A stretch of 64,000 nucleotides of DNA from Nitzschia sp. DOCU1 (Eukaryota > Bacillariophyta > Bacillariophyceae > Bacillariales > Bacillariaceae), in the NCBI GenBank assembly GCA_951394045.1, contig OX595998.1, positions 558,001 to 622,000 of the forward strand, written 5' to 3'. This document shows, piece by piece, positions 1 to 10,080 of this stretch. The notes below the pieces were generated by a model. That model saw only the letters and a program-made list of their open reading frames with translations. It did not search any database and was not told the origin of the DNA. Numbering within the stretch: position 1 is the stretch's first letter; each line of letters opens with the position of its first letter. Position numbers and translations under genes: made by a program.

Positions 1-1
1 C

Positions 2-3000
2 AATGATGATTTGGCCTTTGATCGAAGCAAGGAATTGGCGCAGGGACTTTATCCAGAACCCATCCAACTGCGGGAGGAACTGTGCCGGATCTTCAAGCAG
101 CGGGGTACCCGTCCCGGCGGAAAACTGAAGCGATTCGATGGTGATTAGGGCAAGAGAACCGGCTTGACTGTTTGATTGACGAAGGTTTCGGAGGAGCAAA
201 CGAATTTGCTCTACGCCTTGTTCGATTTTAAGGTCGCGCAAATCGAGGCCACAGAATCGGCTCGGACCGAAGACCACTGCCCGCGGAAACTTGCTCGTGT
301 AATTCATCTTTTGTAGGGTAACCGAGACCATGGTCCGCTGCAATGCATCTAGTTGGGATGCAGTTAAATGAGAGACTCCGAGAGGGTAACCGATACTTGG
401 AAGAAAAAAATTCAGGTAGAATGTCCAGGCTTCTCCAGGTCGGACATAACTGGAAGCGAGTAGGCGGGCGCACTTCTTGGATTTTTCAAGTAGCGTGCGA
501 AATTGTGCACGTTGGTTTTCCACTGGAGCTTGGTGACTGCCCAAGATCTTATGAGCCGTAGATGCTGATAGTTGTTCGATTGTTGTTTCATGGCCTTGAG
601 CATCGTGGAGAGTAAGACGGGGGCCAAATTGGCCGGGGCGTAGGACTGGTGCGCCTTTGGTGGTGAACTGGACCCAAAGAAAATGATAGTAGCATTTCGA
701 GAATTCTAAATCGCCCCCGCTTGCGTAAAGAATATCCCGCCAGAGTTGTGCATCATGTTGCGCTTGAGTGACCATCTCATCCATCGTGCTATGGCGATCG
801 CCTGTAGTTTGGCTGTTGTTGTCATCAACAAATCCCACCATTCCAAGCTTCAAAGTCTTGGATTTATCCGGAGTTTGATATAAAGCCCCGTGGCACTGTT
901 GGTCAAAGATATCGAAGTAAGTAGAGCCGCTCAGAGCCCAGGCCGGAGGGGATGAAGTGCTTCCTTGGCCATTTCCAAATACCGGGTCTTCAGACGAGTG
1001 TTGATATGACGCTGTAGAGACGCCGAGCATGGTCTTGATGAAATATTGCGCGTACTGTAAGAAGTCCCCTTGGACCTCCGCCACAGTTGCCTGGAGACCG
1101 AACGATCGAGCGATGAGGACAGTAATGTGAGAGAGCATTCTGTCGTAACATGACGTAGCATCGTTGTTGAATTTTAGATGTGGGAATCTGGTTGCCATCA
1201 CATAATCGTACTGAAGAATTTCGATGAGGATCGGATCGAGTGCTTGGCGACCAGGCCGAGAACCGTAGCATCCAGGATTCAGCAGGTTCTTATCCTCAGC
1301 ATAATGTAATAAATCGCGGAATTTGATGCCGAAGAAGGCATTGAGCGTGGCTTCGTACAAATGTATCACCCGCAGACGGTGAAGATACGGGTTCCCGGGT
1401 TCTTTCTCCAACATGGCCGTGACCACTGTTTTCCACAGCTCGAAGCAATATCCCGTTTTTTCGGCGTATTTCAACGTAGAGAAATGAGCCTCCCAAATGG
1501 AGCGTCGGGCGTCCAGAAAAGATTGAAATTGCTCTGAGTCTTTCGTTGGATCGAGACCAGACGGACGGAATAAGGCATGGTAGTGGCTGAGATGCCGGCC
1601 AGATGGCGAAGTAGTAGTTCGTTCGTCCCACAGTTTGAATTTCTTAACCATATCGGCGAGCTTGAGTAGATGTTGACGCTCGGGTACGCGTCGTTTGCAT
1701 GCGCGCAGTATATTCTGGGCCTGTTTATCCGAGGTCAAGGTAGAGACATCGAAGGTTCCATCCAAAATAGCATTAGCAGTGGGCGTCTGGGCACCCCATC
1801 CGATAGCTTCGACGATGTTGGGTTGAGCCAGTGGAGTGGCGCGGGCCTGACCGAAGTGCTCCAAATTCCGTTGCAACAGAGTAGCCTCGATTTCTGCTGG
1901 ATCCTGTAGGACCTTCCACTGTGTGGGGTCGTCGCGAGGGACCGTCTTAGGATCTGCGGAGGGATCAATAGGGACTTTCAGGACAGTGATACCACTCGAC
2001 GTACGCGGACTCAAGGAGGGAATTCGTTGGTACATCGTCTTAAGTTCCTGGGCTTTGTGGTACTGGGCTTCAACTTTCGCCGGGTCCCGATCGGGATGAG
2101 CCTTCTTGAGGGCCTCGATGCGCAGATGATGATATTCGGTTTGCCGATCGCGAGCAGCACGAGCAGCCAAACGACACTGGCGACGGACTTTGCGGATAGC
2201 CTTCACAGTATCCAGATAATTTGTCGGTACTTCAACAGGTTGATACAAGGTGGCCTGCTTTTTGGAAATTTGCGTAGACATATCCCATCCCGTAAGCATT
2301 TCGGAGAGGCGCCGTTTCAGGATGTAGAGGTGAGTCATCGTCGCATGGACGTCGGTCGTCCAAGGCAGCCGCCGGTAATATCTACACTTGAGCTCTGCTT
2401 GGATCATGCCTCGGGTCAGATTTCGTTCGACTTTTTCAGCCAATGATGCGTCAGCGGCGTCGCTGTGGATAAGAGACCTCGCGTCTTCGTAGACGCGGTG
2501 GAGTTGGCAATACTCGTCGAGTGCCAGAACATACTTGACTAATAGGGGTGGCACGTCAGTTCGGACGAAACGTGTGGGAGGATTAGCGATCGGAACAGGA
2601 GCGCGGTCGAAGATCCCTGGGAGGTATAAGTCAACGAAAAGGCCTCGATGATCCGAGAAAATGCGATGATTAAATGGCTCGGTGCCACACGCTTTGATAT
2701 GGGCAAGCAGACGTGTAGATACGAAGAGGTAATCCACGCGCCGAGTGCCACGAGCATACGTTGGTGTCTCGCAGTCAAGACCGTGGCGATAGACATGGGC
2801 ATCCGTTAGCCTGCCCGCGTCAAGGATAGTCTGAATACCGTGGACAGTTTCCCCAGTCTCTTCGTTGAAGTCGCCCATCAGTATGATATCGCAGTTGCGC
2901 TCTTGAAGGCTCTTGACATGGGCCGATAAATCGCGGATAAAGATCTGGCGTGGATTTGGATCACGGTATCCAGCTTGGCGAAGTAACGAGCGCTGTTGTT

Positions 3001-3676
3001 CGTAGAACGTCTGATCTCCATGCGTGCCGGACTTTTGGACGACTTGATACGCAACGATGAGATGAAGCTCGCGATTGTCGCGGCCCATGAGGCTCATCCC
3101 ACACCAACGACCATAGGAATCCGAATATTGACTCCGCACACGGCCAACCAAGCAGCCGGTGACGCCAAGTAACAATCCACCTGGCTTGTCAGGTCCGTCG
3201 AATGGAATCGCGGAGTGTCCGAATTGCAGTTTGCAATGGTCCCAGATCATGCGTTTGTAACAATAGAATAGGTCCTTGACGGTCTGGTGTTGAGAATTTA
3301 GCTTAGTTTCTGCAAATCCAAACACATCAGCCCGGATTTCACTCATTTGGAAGAACAGATCACCGACATCAATGCCATTGTCACCAAGACGGATGCCGTT
3401 AATATTCTGGAAATACAGCCGGATAGCCTGGTCCTGCCAATGGGTCTCATCCAAAGAAGTACTGAGTTTTCCTTGATCATCCAAGGACAGCAGATTATCA
3501 AGATCATCCCCGTATGGAGTGTTCGCTTTCAAGTTTTCAGGTGATATGATGGCAGGGTTGCGTCGTGCATTGCGAGTGATAGTGCGTGGAGTGGTGGGTG
3601 GAGGAATCGGTGACGAGCGGAATTTGATGGGATGCTGAGAGCGGTGCGGTGTTGGTTCTTGGATAGTGTTATTCAT
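2..3676 (-). CDS. Non-LTR ORF2: endonuclease-reverse transcriptase (partial, C-terminus off window)
   Basis: The minus-strand frame is open for 1225 codons from the ATG at 3674-3676 to the window edge. An EEP endonuclease domain is shown by QNINGI (residues about 90-95), an AETKLN motif, MGDFNE with GDFNE at 268-272, RRVDYLF and FSDHRG, which carries the catalytic His. A linker with an RNxEHFGQA motif follows. The reverse transcriptase has motif A around NDATSCYDRM (about 839-847), a motif B region GQGSTSSP, and FVDD at 949-952. The family nicks target DNA and reverse-transcribes its own RNA there (target-primed reverse transcription). The start overlaps the stop of ORF1: ATGAATAA holds both the ORF2 ATG and the ORF1 TAA. 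This is the only ATG close to the ORF1 stop and leaves the EN domain complete. Residues after the RT (to 1225) were not assigned. Confidence 0.88.
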   Translation of the reverse strand, partial: MNNTIQEPTPHRSQHPIKFRSSPIPPPTTPRTITRNARRNPAIISPENLKANTPYGDDLDNLLSLDDQGKLSTSLDETHWQDQAIRLYFQNINGIRLGDNGIDVGDLFFQMSEIRADVFGFAETKLNSQHQTVKDLFYCYKRMIWDHCKLQFGHSAIPFDGPDKPGGLLLGVTGCLVGRVRSQYSDSYGRWCGMSLMGRDNRELHLIVAYQVVQKSGTHGDQTFYEQQRSLLRQAGYRDPNPRQIFIRDLSAHVKSLQERNCDIILMGDFNEETGETVHGIQTILDAGRLTDAHVYRHGLDCETPTYARGTRRVDYLFVSTRLLAHIKACGTEPFNHRIFSDHRGLFVDLYLPGIFDRAPVPIANPPTRFVRTDVPPLLVKYVLALDEYCQLHRVYEDARSLIHSDAADASLAEKVERNLTRGMIQAELKCRYYRRLPWTTDVHATMTHLYILKRRLSEMLTGWDMSTQISKKQATLYQPVEVPTNYLDTVKAIRKVRRQCRLAARAARDRQTEYHHLRIEALKKAHPDRDPAKVEAQYHKAQELKTMYQRIPSLSPRTSSGITVLKVPIDPSADPKTVPRDDPTQWKVLQDPAEIEATLLQRNLEHFGQARATPLAQPNIVEAIGWGAQTPTANAILDGTFDVSTLTSDKQAQNILRACKRRVPERQHLLKLADMVKKFKLWDERTTTSPSGRHLSHYHALFRPSGLDPTKDSEQFQSFLDARRSIWEAHFSTLKYAEKTGYCFELWKTVVTAMLEKEPGNPYLHRLRVIHLYEATLNAFFGIKFRDLLHYAEDKNLLNPGCYGSRPGRQALDPILIEILQYDYVMATRFPHLKFNNDATSCYDRMLSHITVLIARSFGLQATVAEVQGDFLQYAQYFIKTMLGVSTASYQHSSEDPVFGNGQGSTSSPPAWALSGSTYFDIFDQQCHGALYQTPDKSKTLKLGMVGFVDDNNSQTTGDRHSTMDEMVTQAQHDAQLWRDILYASGGDLEFSKCYYHFLWVQFTTKGAPVLRPGQFGPRLTLHDAQGHETTIEQLSASTAHKILGSHQAPVENQRAQFRTLLEKSKKCARLLASSYVRPGEAWTFYLNFFLPSIGYPLGVSHLTASQLDALQRTMVSVTLQKMNYTSKFPRAVVFGPSRFCGLDLRDLKIEQGVEQIRLLLRNLRQSNSQAGSLALITIESLQFSAGTGTPLLEDPAQFLPQLDGFWIKSLRQFLASIKGQIII

Positions 3677-5588
3677 GATGAGGTTGAGTAGCTGGGGGCG
3701 ATGGTATTCCGCCTCGAACGGAGTCCTCGCAATCATGGAAAGTATGGTCGACCTCGCCCATCTGGGCATCTACTGGAGCATTGACAACGGGATTTCGATC
3801 AAACGCCATCTCGGTTGCATGGCGCTTGGCAGGAGGAGACGATGCGCTCATCGGTATGGAAAGGCCAGTGTTGATACCAGTGAGATGGGTAATCAGTTGC
3901 GTCAGCAACTGTGTCTGTTGAACTTGAGCCTGAGTTTGCTGGGCCTGGGCTTGCTGGGACTGCGTCATGAACTCCATCATTCGCTTATTCTGCTCTTCCT
4001 GGCGAGAGAGCACCGTGTCCAAGTAACTAACGACGGTGGAGAGTTCTTGAGACTGGACCGTTTTGGGCACCGATTGACCGGTCGTTGATTCAGTCACCGA
4101 GGCGGAATCCGTCGGAGCAGAGGGTAATACAGGGGCGGTACTAGGAGGCGCTGATGGTTGGGTAGACACAGTGGTTGGGGCAGGAGAGGCGGTTGGCATG
4201 ACCGTGGGTTGAACATGCGTAAGGTCGAACACCATTCTGGGTCGCCGATTCCATGCATTCTCGTGCAGCGGGGGAACACCAATGTTATTTTCAGGTTGGG
4301 CCGCAGCGCGCAATTTCTGACGTAAAGATTGGACCCGATTGTGCATGGTTTGCCCTGCACCTGGCGCAGCGAAGGTGAGGCGGGGATACGCGTTGAAATG
4401 CGAGAGATACGAACTGTCGACCATCTGCCGAAACCGGGTCTGGAAGAAATCCATCAACAATGCCTGAACTTGTACAAAGTGAGCGTCCTCCACAATGAAA
4501 ATCCAACGGCCTCCTTTATCCGTATTGTCCGTTTCCTGGATCGAATCGATCATGGAAAGCTGGGTAAAATAATCCCAGAGAGTCCCATTGAAGTTGGCCA
4601 CAGCATTGGGGTCTTGAGGCATGGGCAGTTCCCACACGGATCGGTGGAGATTCACAACGGTAAGACCGCGAAGGTTGAGTGTGATATCGTTGTTGTGCAT
4701 GAGGAATTCTCGGTATTCCGAGGCACTGGCCATGAGATGAAAACCAATTGGAATCAGCTCATGACCGATCGCCTCCGAAGGAATTTCCATCAGCAGGTTT
4801 TTCATAAACTCAGCATACTTGTGTACACAACAAACTGCAACAACTTCGGAGCTGACCCTTTCAGAACCATTACCGAATTGGATCAGGCGTTTGGTGGCGA
4901 ATACCTCGGGTAGATTCCCCTTCGATAATTCGAGTTGCTTGGCATGATGCTTTTGTTCCGTAGTCAGAGTAAGCTTGCTCAAAGCCTCGTTGATTCGTCG
5001 AGTAAACGTCGGCTTGTGTGTCATATCGGCATGGGCACCGCTCGCCCAGGCGATCACCGAAATCTCTTCGCTCTTCAAGTTGTCGCCGGTCATCCACAGT
5101 CGATGGGCCTGTAGCCAGGGCAACATTTTCTTTTTGACATTAGTTAGGTTATCCTCCGTGATAATACAATGTAGAATCTTAATGGAAACCTGATTTGAGG
5201 AACGAAGTGTTGACTCCTTACGGTGGAAGAACGCCCGATGTTCCGGCTCCGTCTGCGGGAAATCGTCGAGGGTTGAGAACACCGCCGGCTTGGGATCCAC
5301 GGCCTCGTTAGTCGGAACAAAATGAACATCTCCTTTGATAATGCTAGAGAGTTTTTGCAGAAAGGCAAGGTGGGTATGGGCCAGATTGAACGACGAAGAG
5401 GATTGCTCCGCAGCCACGCGAATTTCCAGGGTAAAGGTCGTTTTGCCTTCCTGTGCCTTCAAGACGGCCGTTGAAGCCCGGGTTTTCAGGATGCTGCGTA
5501 CAGCGGACTGAGAGAGAGACTTAGCAATGGGGGTCACCGGCGTAGGTGCCCCAGTAACGTTGGAAACGGGGATGGAAGTTCCCGTCAT
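3669..5588 (-). CDS. Non-LTR ORF1 protein
   Basis: This 639-aa protein lies directly upstream of the EN/RT ORF and ends in the 8-nt overlap ATGAATAA. By position it is the ORF1 protein, which in non-LTR elements binds the RNA and forms the ribonucleoprotein. I see no CCHC zinc knuckle or RRM. The N-terminal two thirds is a globular-looking domain with scattered Trp and His. The region around residues 440-520 is rich in Pro, Thr and Ser. A Gln-rich stretch (QSQQAQAQQTQ) near residues 545-570 is probably helical. The first ATG is used; the frame has no internal stop. Function is inferred from context, not from a recognised domain. A shorter, diverged ORF1 occupies the same place in element B. 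Confidence 0.75.
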   Translation of the reverse strand: MTGTSIPVSNVTGAPTPVTPIAKSLSQSAVRSILKTRASTAVLKAQEGKTTFTLEIRVAAEQSSSSFNLAHTHLAFLQKLSSIIKGDVHFVPTNEAVDPKPAVFSTLDDFPQTEPEHRAFFHRKESTLRSSNQVSIKILHCIITEDNLTNVKKKMLPWLQAHRLWMTGDNLKSEEISVIAWASGAHADMTHKPTFTRRINEALSKLTLTTEQKHHAKQLELSKGNLPEVFATKRLIQFGNGSERVSSEVVAVCCVHKYAEFMKNLLMEIPSEAIGHELIPIGFHLMASASEYREFLMHNNDITLNLRGLTVVNLHRSVWELPMPQDPNAVANFNGTLWDYFTQLSMIDSIQETDNTDKGGRWIFIVEDAHFVQVQALLMDFFQTRFRQMVDSSYLSHFNAYPRLTFAAPGAGQTMHNRVQSLRQKLRAAAQPENNIGVPPLHENAWNRRPRMVFDLTHVQPTVMPTASPAPTTVSTQPSAPPSTAPVLPSAPTDSASVTESTTGQSVPKTVQSQELSTVVSYLDTVLSRQEEQNKRMMEFMTQSQQAQAQQTQAQVQQTQLLTQLITHLTGINTGLSIPMSASSPPAKRHATEMAFDRNPVVNAPVDAQMGEVDHTFHDCEDSVRGGIPSPPATQPHHE

Positions 5589-6078
5589 GGTGAAAAAAAG
5601 GTGCGTAAAGTTGAAGGTGAGAATCCTACGGCTAAATATTTAGCTTTACCGAAAATTTCGATCGAAGAATTCTAATTGTGAGATCTAAGTTATCGCTGAT
5701 TCTATCGCTCCTAGACCCCCAGGGTCTTTCCTCAACGCATCCTGCATGCGTTGGATACAACTCCCACCAATCTAGCTTCTCGAATCTCTTCAAGGTCCAT
5801 AGCTAGATACCGTTGGAAGTTCTAGTCCAGTAGTAGACGTCGACGGCTCGCCGCGCTTGCTGTTGTCGTCGTCATTGCTCGTCAGCCGCGCCGGCCTTGC
5901 CCGTCCCTCCGTGCGTCCACAGACGTTCGACCAAGTCGACGTCAGCCAGGTATGTATCTAAGGTATGTAGGTACTACACGTAGGCCATTGTGTGTACTCA
6001 TTACTCTAACTACTTGTTAGATCTAGAGGGGTATTCTAGTGTACTGCATGCGCCCCCATGACAAGGGCCTCTAAGAGC
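5589..6078. other. Untranslated/intergenic spacer between element A and the gypsy remnant
   Basis: No supportable gene. The right part follows the gypsy integrase C-terminus and the left part probably contains the 5' UTR of non-LTR element A, but neither boundary is marked by a repeat I could find. No gypsy LTR is recognisable here. Confidence 0.5.
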
Positions 6079-8710
6079 TCACTCGTCAGCAGCATCGCGT
6101 TCCTCGTACGGATGCAGATTCCGGATATTGTATGTTTGTTGTACTGCTCCCTTCCTAATGCGAATAGAGCCATTGTCATTAATGTACACGATCTCATACG
6201 GACCGCTATAAGGATTCGTCCCATATTTGCGGGATTGTTCATTACGGACCATTACCTTCTGTCCTACGCAATACCGGTAAACTCTTCGCGTCTTGTTTTC
6301 AGCTGTGTTGTTTTGGATAATACGAGATTGTTTTCATTCCTTAATTAATTTCCAGTTAGCTTCGAACCGGGTATTCAGGATAGCGTCGCGGCCAAACACT
6401 AGCTGTGTTGGCGTCGCTTGCATCGTTGTGTGATACGTTGCGCGTACTGCGAACATAGTGGCTGCAAGGACTCCGTCCAGTGACTCCGTATCTTCGGAGT
6501 TTTGCAACTCGAAAGTGCGAATCATGTTCCCTATGGTTTGGTGAACTCGCTCGATAATCAAATTAGCCTGCGGGTTTCGCGCTGTAATTGGCTTGGTCAT
6601 TACGCCATAGTCTTCGCGCACCATTCTTCGGAATTCTCCCATGAATTCAGTTCCGCGGTCATAAATAATCTTTTGTGGCCACGGATATCTCGTAAACCAC
6701 GCCATTTTGGCCGCACTGGCTATCGAAAAGGCTTCTTTATTTGCTATACGTACCATCTCGAACCATCCGGTTGCGGGATCTATCATAGTGAGACACCATA
6801 GTTGTAGTGTCTTCTTACTACCTAATTGCTTTATCTTGTATGGACCTATCAGGTCCACACATAATGTATCCCAGGGGTCTATTTCTGCCGCCTTGGGTGG
6901 AAGATGCCCGTACTTGATTGTCTTGCGCTTTGTCAGCTGACAGGTCGGACAGGACTTGCAGATCCGCTCGACATTGCCGTGGATGTTTTTCCAGTAGAAG
7001 TGTTGTCGAATCGTTTGTTCGGTACGCGTTTCTCCTGGGTGACAGAGCATCTCGTGATACCACTTGACGCACCGTTTCTGGAGACTCGTTGGGAGAACAA
7101 TCTTGTCCTCGTGTACTATTATTTCTCGCTTCTTTCCGCCCCCACGATAGACTTTGACTGAATATAGCGGGTTTGTGCGTACTTTAGCTAAAAAGGCGCG
7201 ATCGGCATTCTGCATGCGCGCTATGTTTTTGTAAGTGAGTGGAAATGCATCGCGCGGTAATTCATTGCCCCCAAAAAACTCATTTAAGTGCGATTCGGGG
7301 AAAGCTCTATCGTCAAGATCGAGCCGACTAAGTGCGTCCACCACGACGTTGTGTTCGCCCTTGATGTAGACGAGTTCGGGGCCAAACTCCTCGATTAAGA
7401 GGCGCCAACGCATGACGCGCTCCGTGTTAAATTCTTTATACGTAAGATTTTTATGGTCCGTGAAGACTCTGATTCGCTGTCCTAAAAGGATATTGCGAAA
7501 TTCTTTAAATGTTTCGACGATAGCTAAAAGCTCTCGTTCTGTCGTAGTATAGCGCGTTTGCGCCGGGTTCAATTTTCGACTATAGAACGCAATCGGTTTC
7601 CCACGTTGCGATAACACTGCACCTAGCTGAGTATGACTAGCATCGGTGTGTATTTCGAATGGTATGTTGAAATCGGGGTATGTTAGTAGTGTCTGCTTAC
7701 TTATAATTCGTTTCATCGTGTCGAAGGCATTCTGCTCGACCGGACCCCATTGCCATTTGGCTTCTTTGGAAGTTAGCGCACTCAGAGGGGCTAGAACTTC
7801 AGAGCGGCGAATCCACATGTCGCGATAGTAGTTAACTACGCCTATGAACTTGCAGAGCTCACGTTTATTAGTAGGAGCCTTCATAGCATGAATAGCCTCT
7901 ACTTTCTTTGCGACTGGTTGGATTCCATCTCGCGTTATCCAGTACCCAAGGTATTCTAGTTCGCCATGGGCGAAGAAGGACTTCTGGGCGTTCACCTTGA
8001 GACCGGTGTCTTTTAGACGTTTGAAAATGACTTCTAGTTTCTCTAGGTGGTCATCAAAATTGCCTTTAGTTAGTTCTAGTAGATCGTCGATGTACACTCG
8101 TACGTACTCTAGATCTTCAAAGAGGGTGCCCATTTTCTCTTGGAAAATGTCGGGACTATTCGAGAGTCCCATCGGCAAGCGTTGCATTTCGTACTTACCC
8201 CAAGGGAGTACGATAGTACATAGCTTCTTACTGTCCGGGCTTAACTCTATATGGTAGTAACCCATGTTGAGATCAAGACTCGTTGCGTACTGAAAGCCTT
8301 CAAGCTTCATCAGTAAGTCCTGAATCTTCGGGATTGGATACGGCTTGCGTTTAATCCGTTTGTTCAATTCTCTAAAATCGTTGATGAATCGAACTGTTCC
8401 ATCCTTTTGGGGATGATAAAGGTGGGCACACCCCATTCGGAGCGGTTCACCTTTTTGAGTACTCCGACTCGACAGAGTTGTTCGACTTCATCGCGGAGGG
8501 TACGCTCGTACGCCTTCGGTACAGGGTATGCTCTAGCATGGTACGGCTTGGCACCTTCTACTAGTTCAATATCATAGGGGGCCCCACGCCATCGGCCGAG
8601 GGTACCATCAAATAGGGTCTGGTATTTTGCTAGTAGGGGCTATTGCTCCATGAAAGACAGAACGGCTCGTTCAAACTGGTCTCGCGCGTCAAAACTGCAT
8701 GACAGAGTCA
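6079..8710 (-). pseudogene. Ty3/gypsy pol remnant (RT-RNase H-integrase), frameshifted
   Basis: The core 6334-8436 encodes 700 aa: a reverse transcriptase with VYIDDLL, RNase H with a TDASHTQLG core, and an integrase with an HHCC finger (HPGETRTEQTI...CKSCPTCQ) and DDE residues in DLIGPY, YDRGTEF and ERVHQ. The order RT-RNase H-integrase identifies Ty3/gypsy. The copy is broken three ways. A TGA at 6334-6336 splits off an integrase C-terminal tail that stays in frame to 6079-6081, with YCVGQKVMVRNEQSRKYG and PYEERDAADE. A one-base loss in the A-run at about 8404-8409 disrupts the join between EWGVPTFIIPK and KDGTVRFINDF. A TAG at about 8639-8641 lies upstream. Gag, protease and both LTRs are not recognisable, so this is a truncated copy. 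It has no chromodomain. Confidence 0.9.
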
Positions 8711-9260
8711 AACGAGTCGATCACCGCCTAGCTAGTTGTGCTACTTATTTGACCTCCTAACCCGCTAGCTACTTGTGGTGACCTTGGGGTCTTCATCATT
8801 GTGGATGATGCAAGGATAGTGGTAGAGATGAGATGAGTTTTAAATGCGATAATGTGAAAATATCCGTTGTGCTGTTGCTGTCGTGTGAGTCAAAATTCTG
8901 TACGCAAGATCTGTCCCCTCGTTCAGATGGTCGGATCTGTACGTCAGATTCTGTTCCGTACAAAATTTATCGGGGAGTAGCCCTTGCGCGCGGGTCAGAG
9001 TTCGAAAAAATTTGTACGCCGGGCCGTCTGACCGGGACTTAGCCCGTGCTCTTATGGCAGCAGGGGGGCAGCGGCGGTGCTCTACCAGGTACGATACAGA
9101 CAGTATAAGTGTAGCGCGGGAGCGATAGAAAACGGAGCGTGGGTTGGTTGGCGCTCCATTCTCTATCATCGTACCCACACGGTAAGGCGGGCGCTCAGGC
9201 CGCTGGGCCATGGATAGTGTCGTGAGTAAGCAAGACAAGTAACAATGTTACATACCACCC
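8711..9260. other. Non-coding stretch
   Basis: An open frame on the minus strand (8840-9238) shows no domain, no repeat structure and an Arg/Pro-rich composition typical of chance ORFs in this GC range. I see no gene or element ends here. Confidence 0.4.
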
Positions 9261-9494
9261 AAACCCAAACCTAGTGTTAGTTAATTGCTCATGGGGGTTC
9301 AGCACCTAAAAGTTGGTAGAGACGGGTGTTAGTTGATTGATCGTTGCGGGTGATAGTGAATTGCTCAGAGTGAGCCAAAACCCAAATCTGGTGCTAGTTG
9401 ATTGCTCATGGGGGTTCAGCACCTAAAAGTTGGTAGAGACGAGTGTTAGTTGATTGCTCGTTGCGGGTGATAGTGAATTGCTCGGGGATGCGTT
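9261..9494. repeat. 117-bp tandem duplication, two copies
   Basis: Two adjacent units begin with AAACCCAAAYCTRGTGYTAG at 9261 and 9378. The shared internal segment ATGGGGGTTCAGCACCTAAA starts at 9291 and again at 9408, giving a period of 117 bp. The copies differ at a handful of bases, so the duplication is fairly recent. No coding capacity is evident. Confidence 0.85.
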
Positions 9495-10078
9495 TCGCAC
9501 GGACGCAGTTTTTGGCCTGTATTATCAATAGGTTATGAGCGTTTAATTCGACTTCTTCGACCACAATGAGTCAGTCGGCGAACTGATCGAGCTCTCGGCG
9601 TCAATTGATCTGCAACGGGCATGATTGATTACTGCACAGTTGGTGTTCCTACTTCGTTTCGTCGGGTCCAAAACGAACGAACCGTCGGGTCATCATCCTC
9701 ATCTCTTGTGTATCGATGATCATGATCATCGTCGTCGTCCATCCGCCATCGGTTTATCAACAGCACTGCGCGAAAAGTGCGCGAGCCGACGGGCACGCGC
9801 ACGCCAGCATTCGCAGCGTCGATAATTATCGGTGTCCTAGATAGTTTCATATGTTCCATGCGCGACAGCGCGCACACAAAAATGGTCCAATCAAAAGGCT
9901 GATAAATGGCTACTCACATAAAACTACATATCATCACACATACGCTTGAAATTTAAATTTAATTAGAGTTGTGACACGTCTACACCAATCACAGCGCGCG
10001 ATTTCGCGGACAAAAAACCCTTAAATCCGTTACATCAAAAATCACAAAAGTTTTGAGATGCACTCCAGTCTGGAGAAT
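9495..10078. other. Intergenic, no gene seen
   Basis: AT-rich sequence with a short palindromic GATGATCATGATCATC tract at 9716-9731. No gene, RNA or element end could be supported. Confidence 0.4.
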
Positions 10079-10080
10079 TA

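Larger units (their letters stand above)
1..5650 (-). mobile_element. Non-LTR retrotransposon A (LINE-like), 3' end off the window
   Basis: Two overlapping minus-strand ORFs have the layout of a non-LTR retrotransposon: an ORF1 of about 640 aa, then an ORF2 with an apurinic-type endonuclease (EEP) domain followed by a reverse transcriptase. No LTRs, protease, RNase H or integrase are visible. I read ORF2 codon by codon over much of its length, including all of 1-2100, and found no stop, so this copy may be recent. The 5' boundary is not defined; I place it tentatively a little upstream of the ORF1 start. The 3' UTR and tail lie outside the window. Element B at 15.5-19.0 kb is a decayed relative with the same ORF order. 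Confidence 0.85.

Noticed and set aside
4329..4913. 194-codon plus-strand ORF opposite non-LTR ORF1
   Set aside because: Antisense shadow of the ORF1 protein.
8840..9238. 132-codon minus-strand ORF
   Set aside because: Arg/Pro-rich without a motif, flanked by repeats; typical chance ORF.
9261..9494. CRISPR-like repeat array
   Set aside because: Only two long direct copies with no spacers, in a eukaryotic context.
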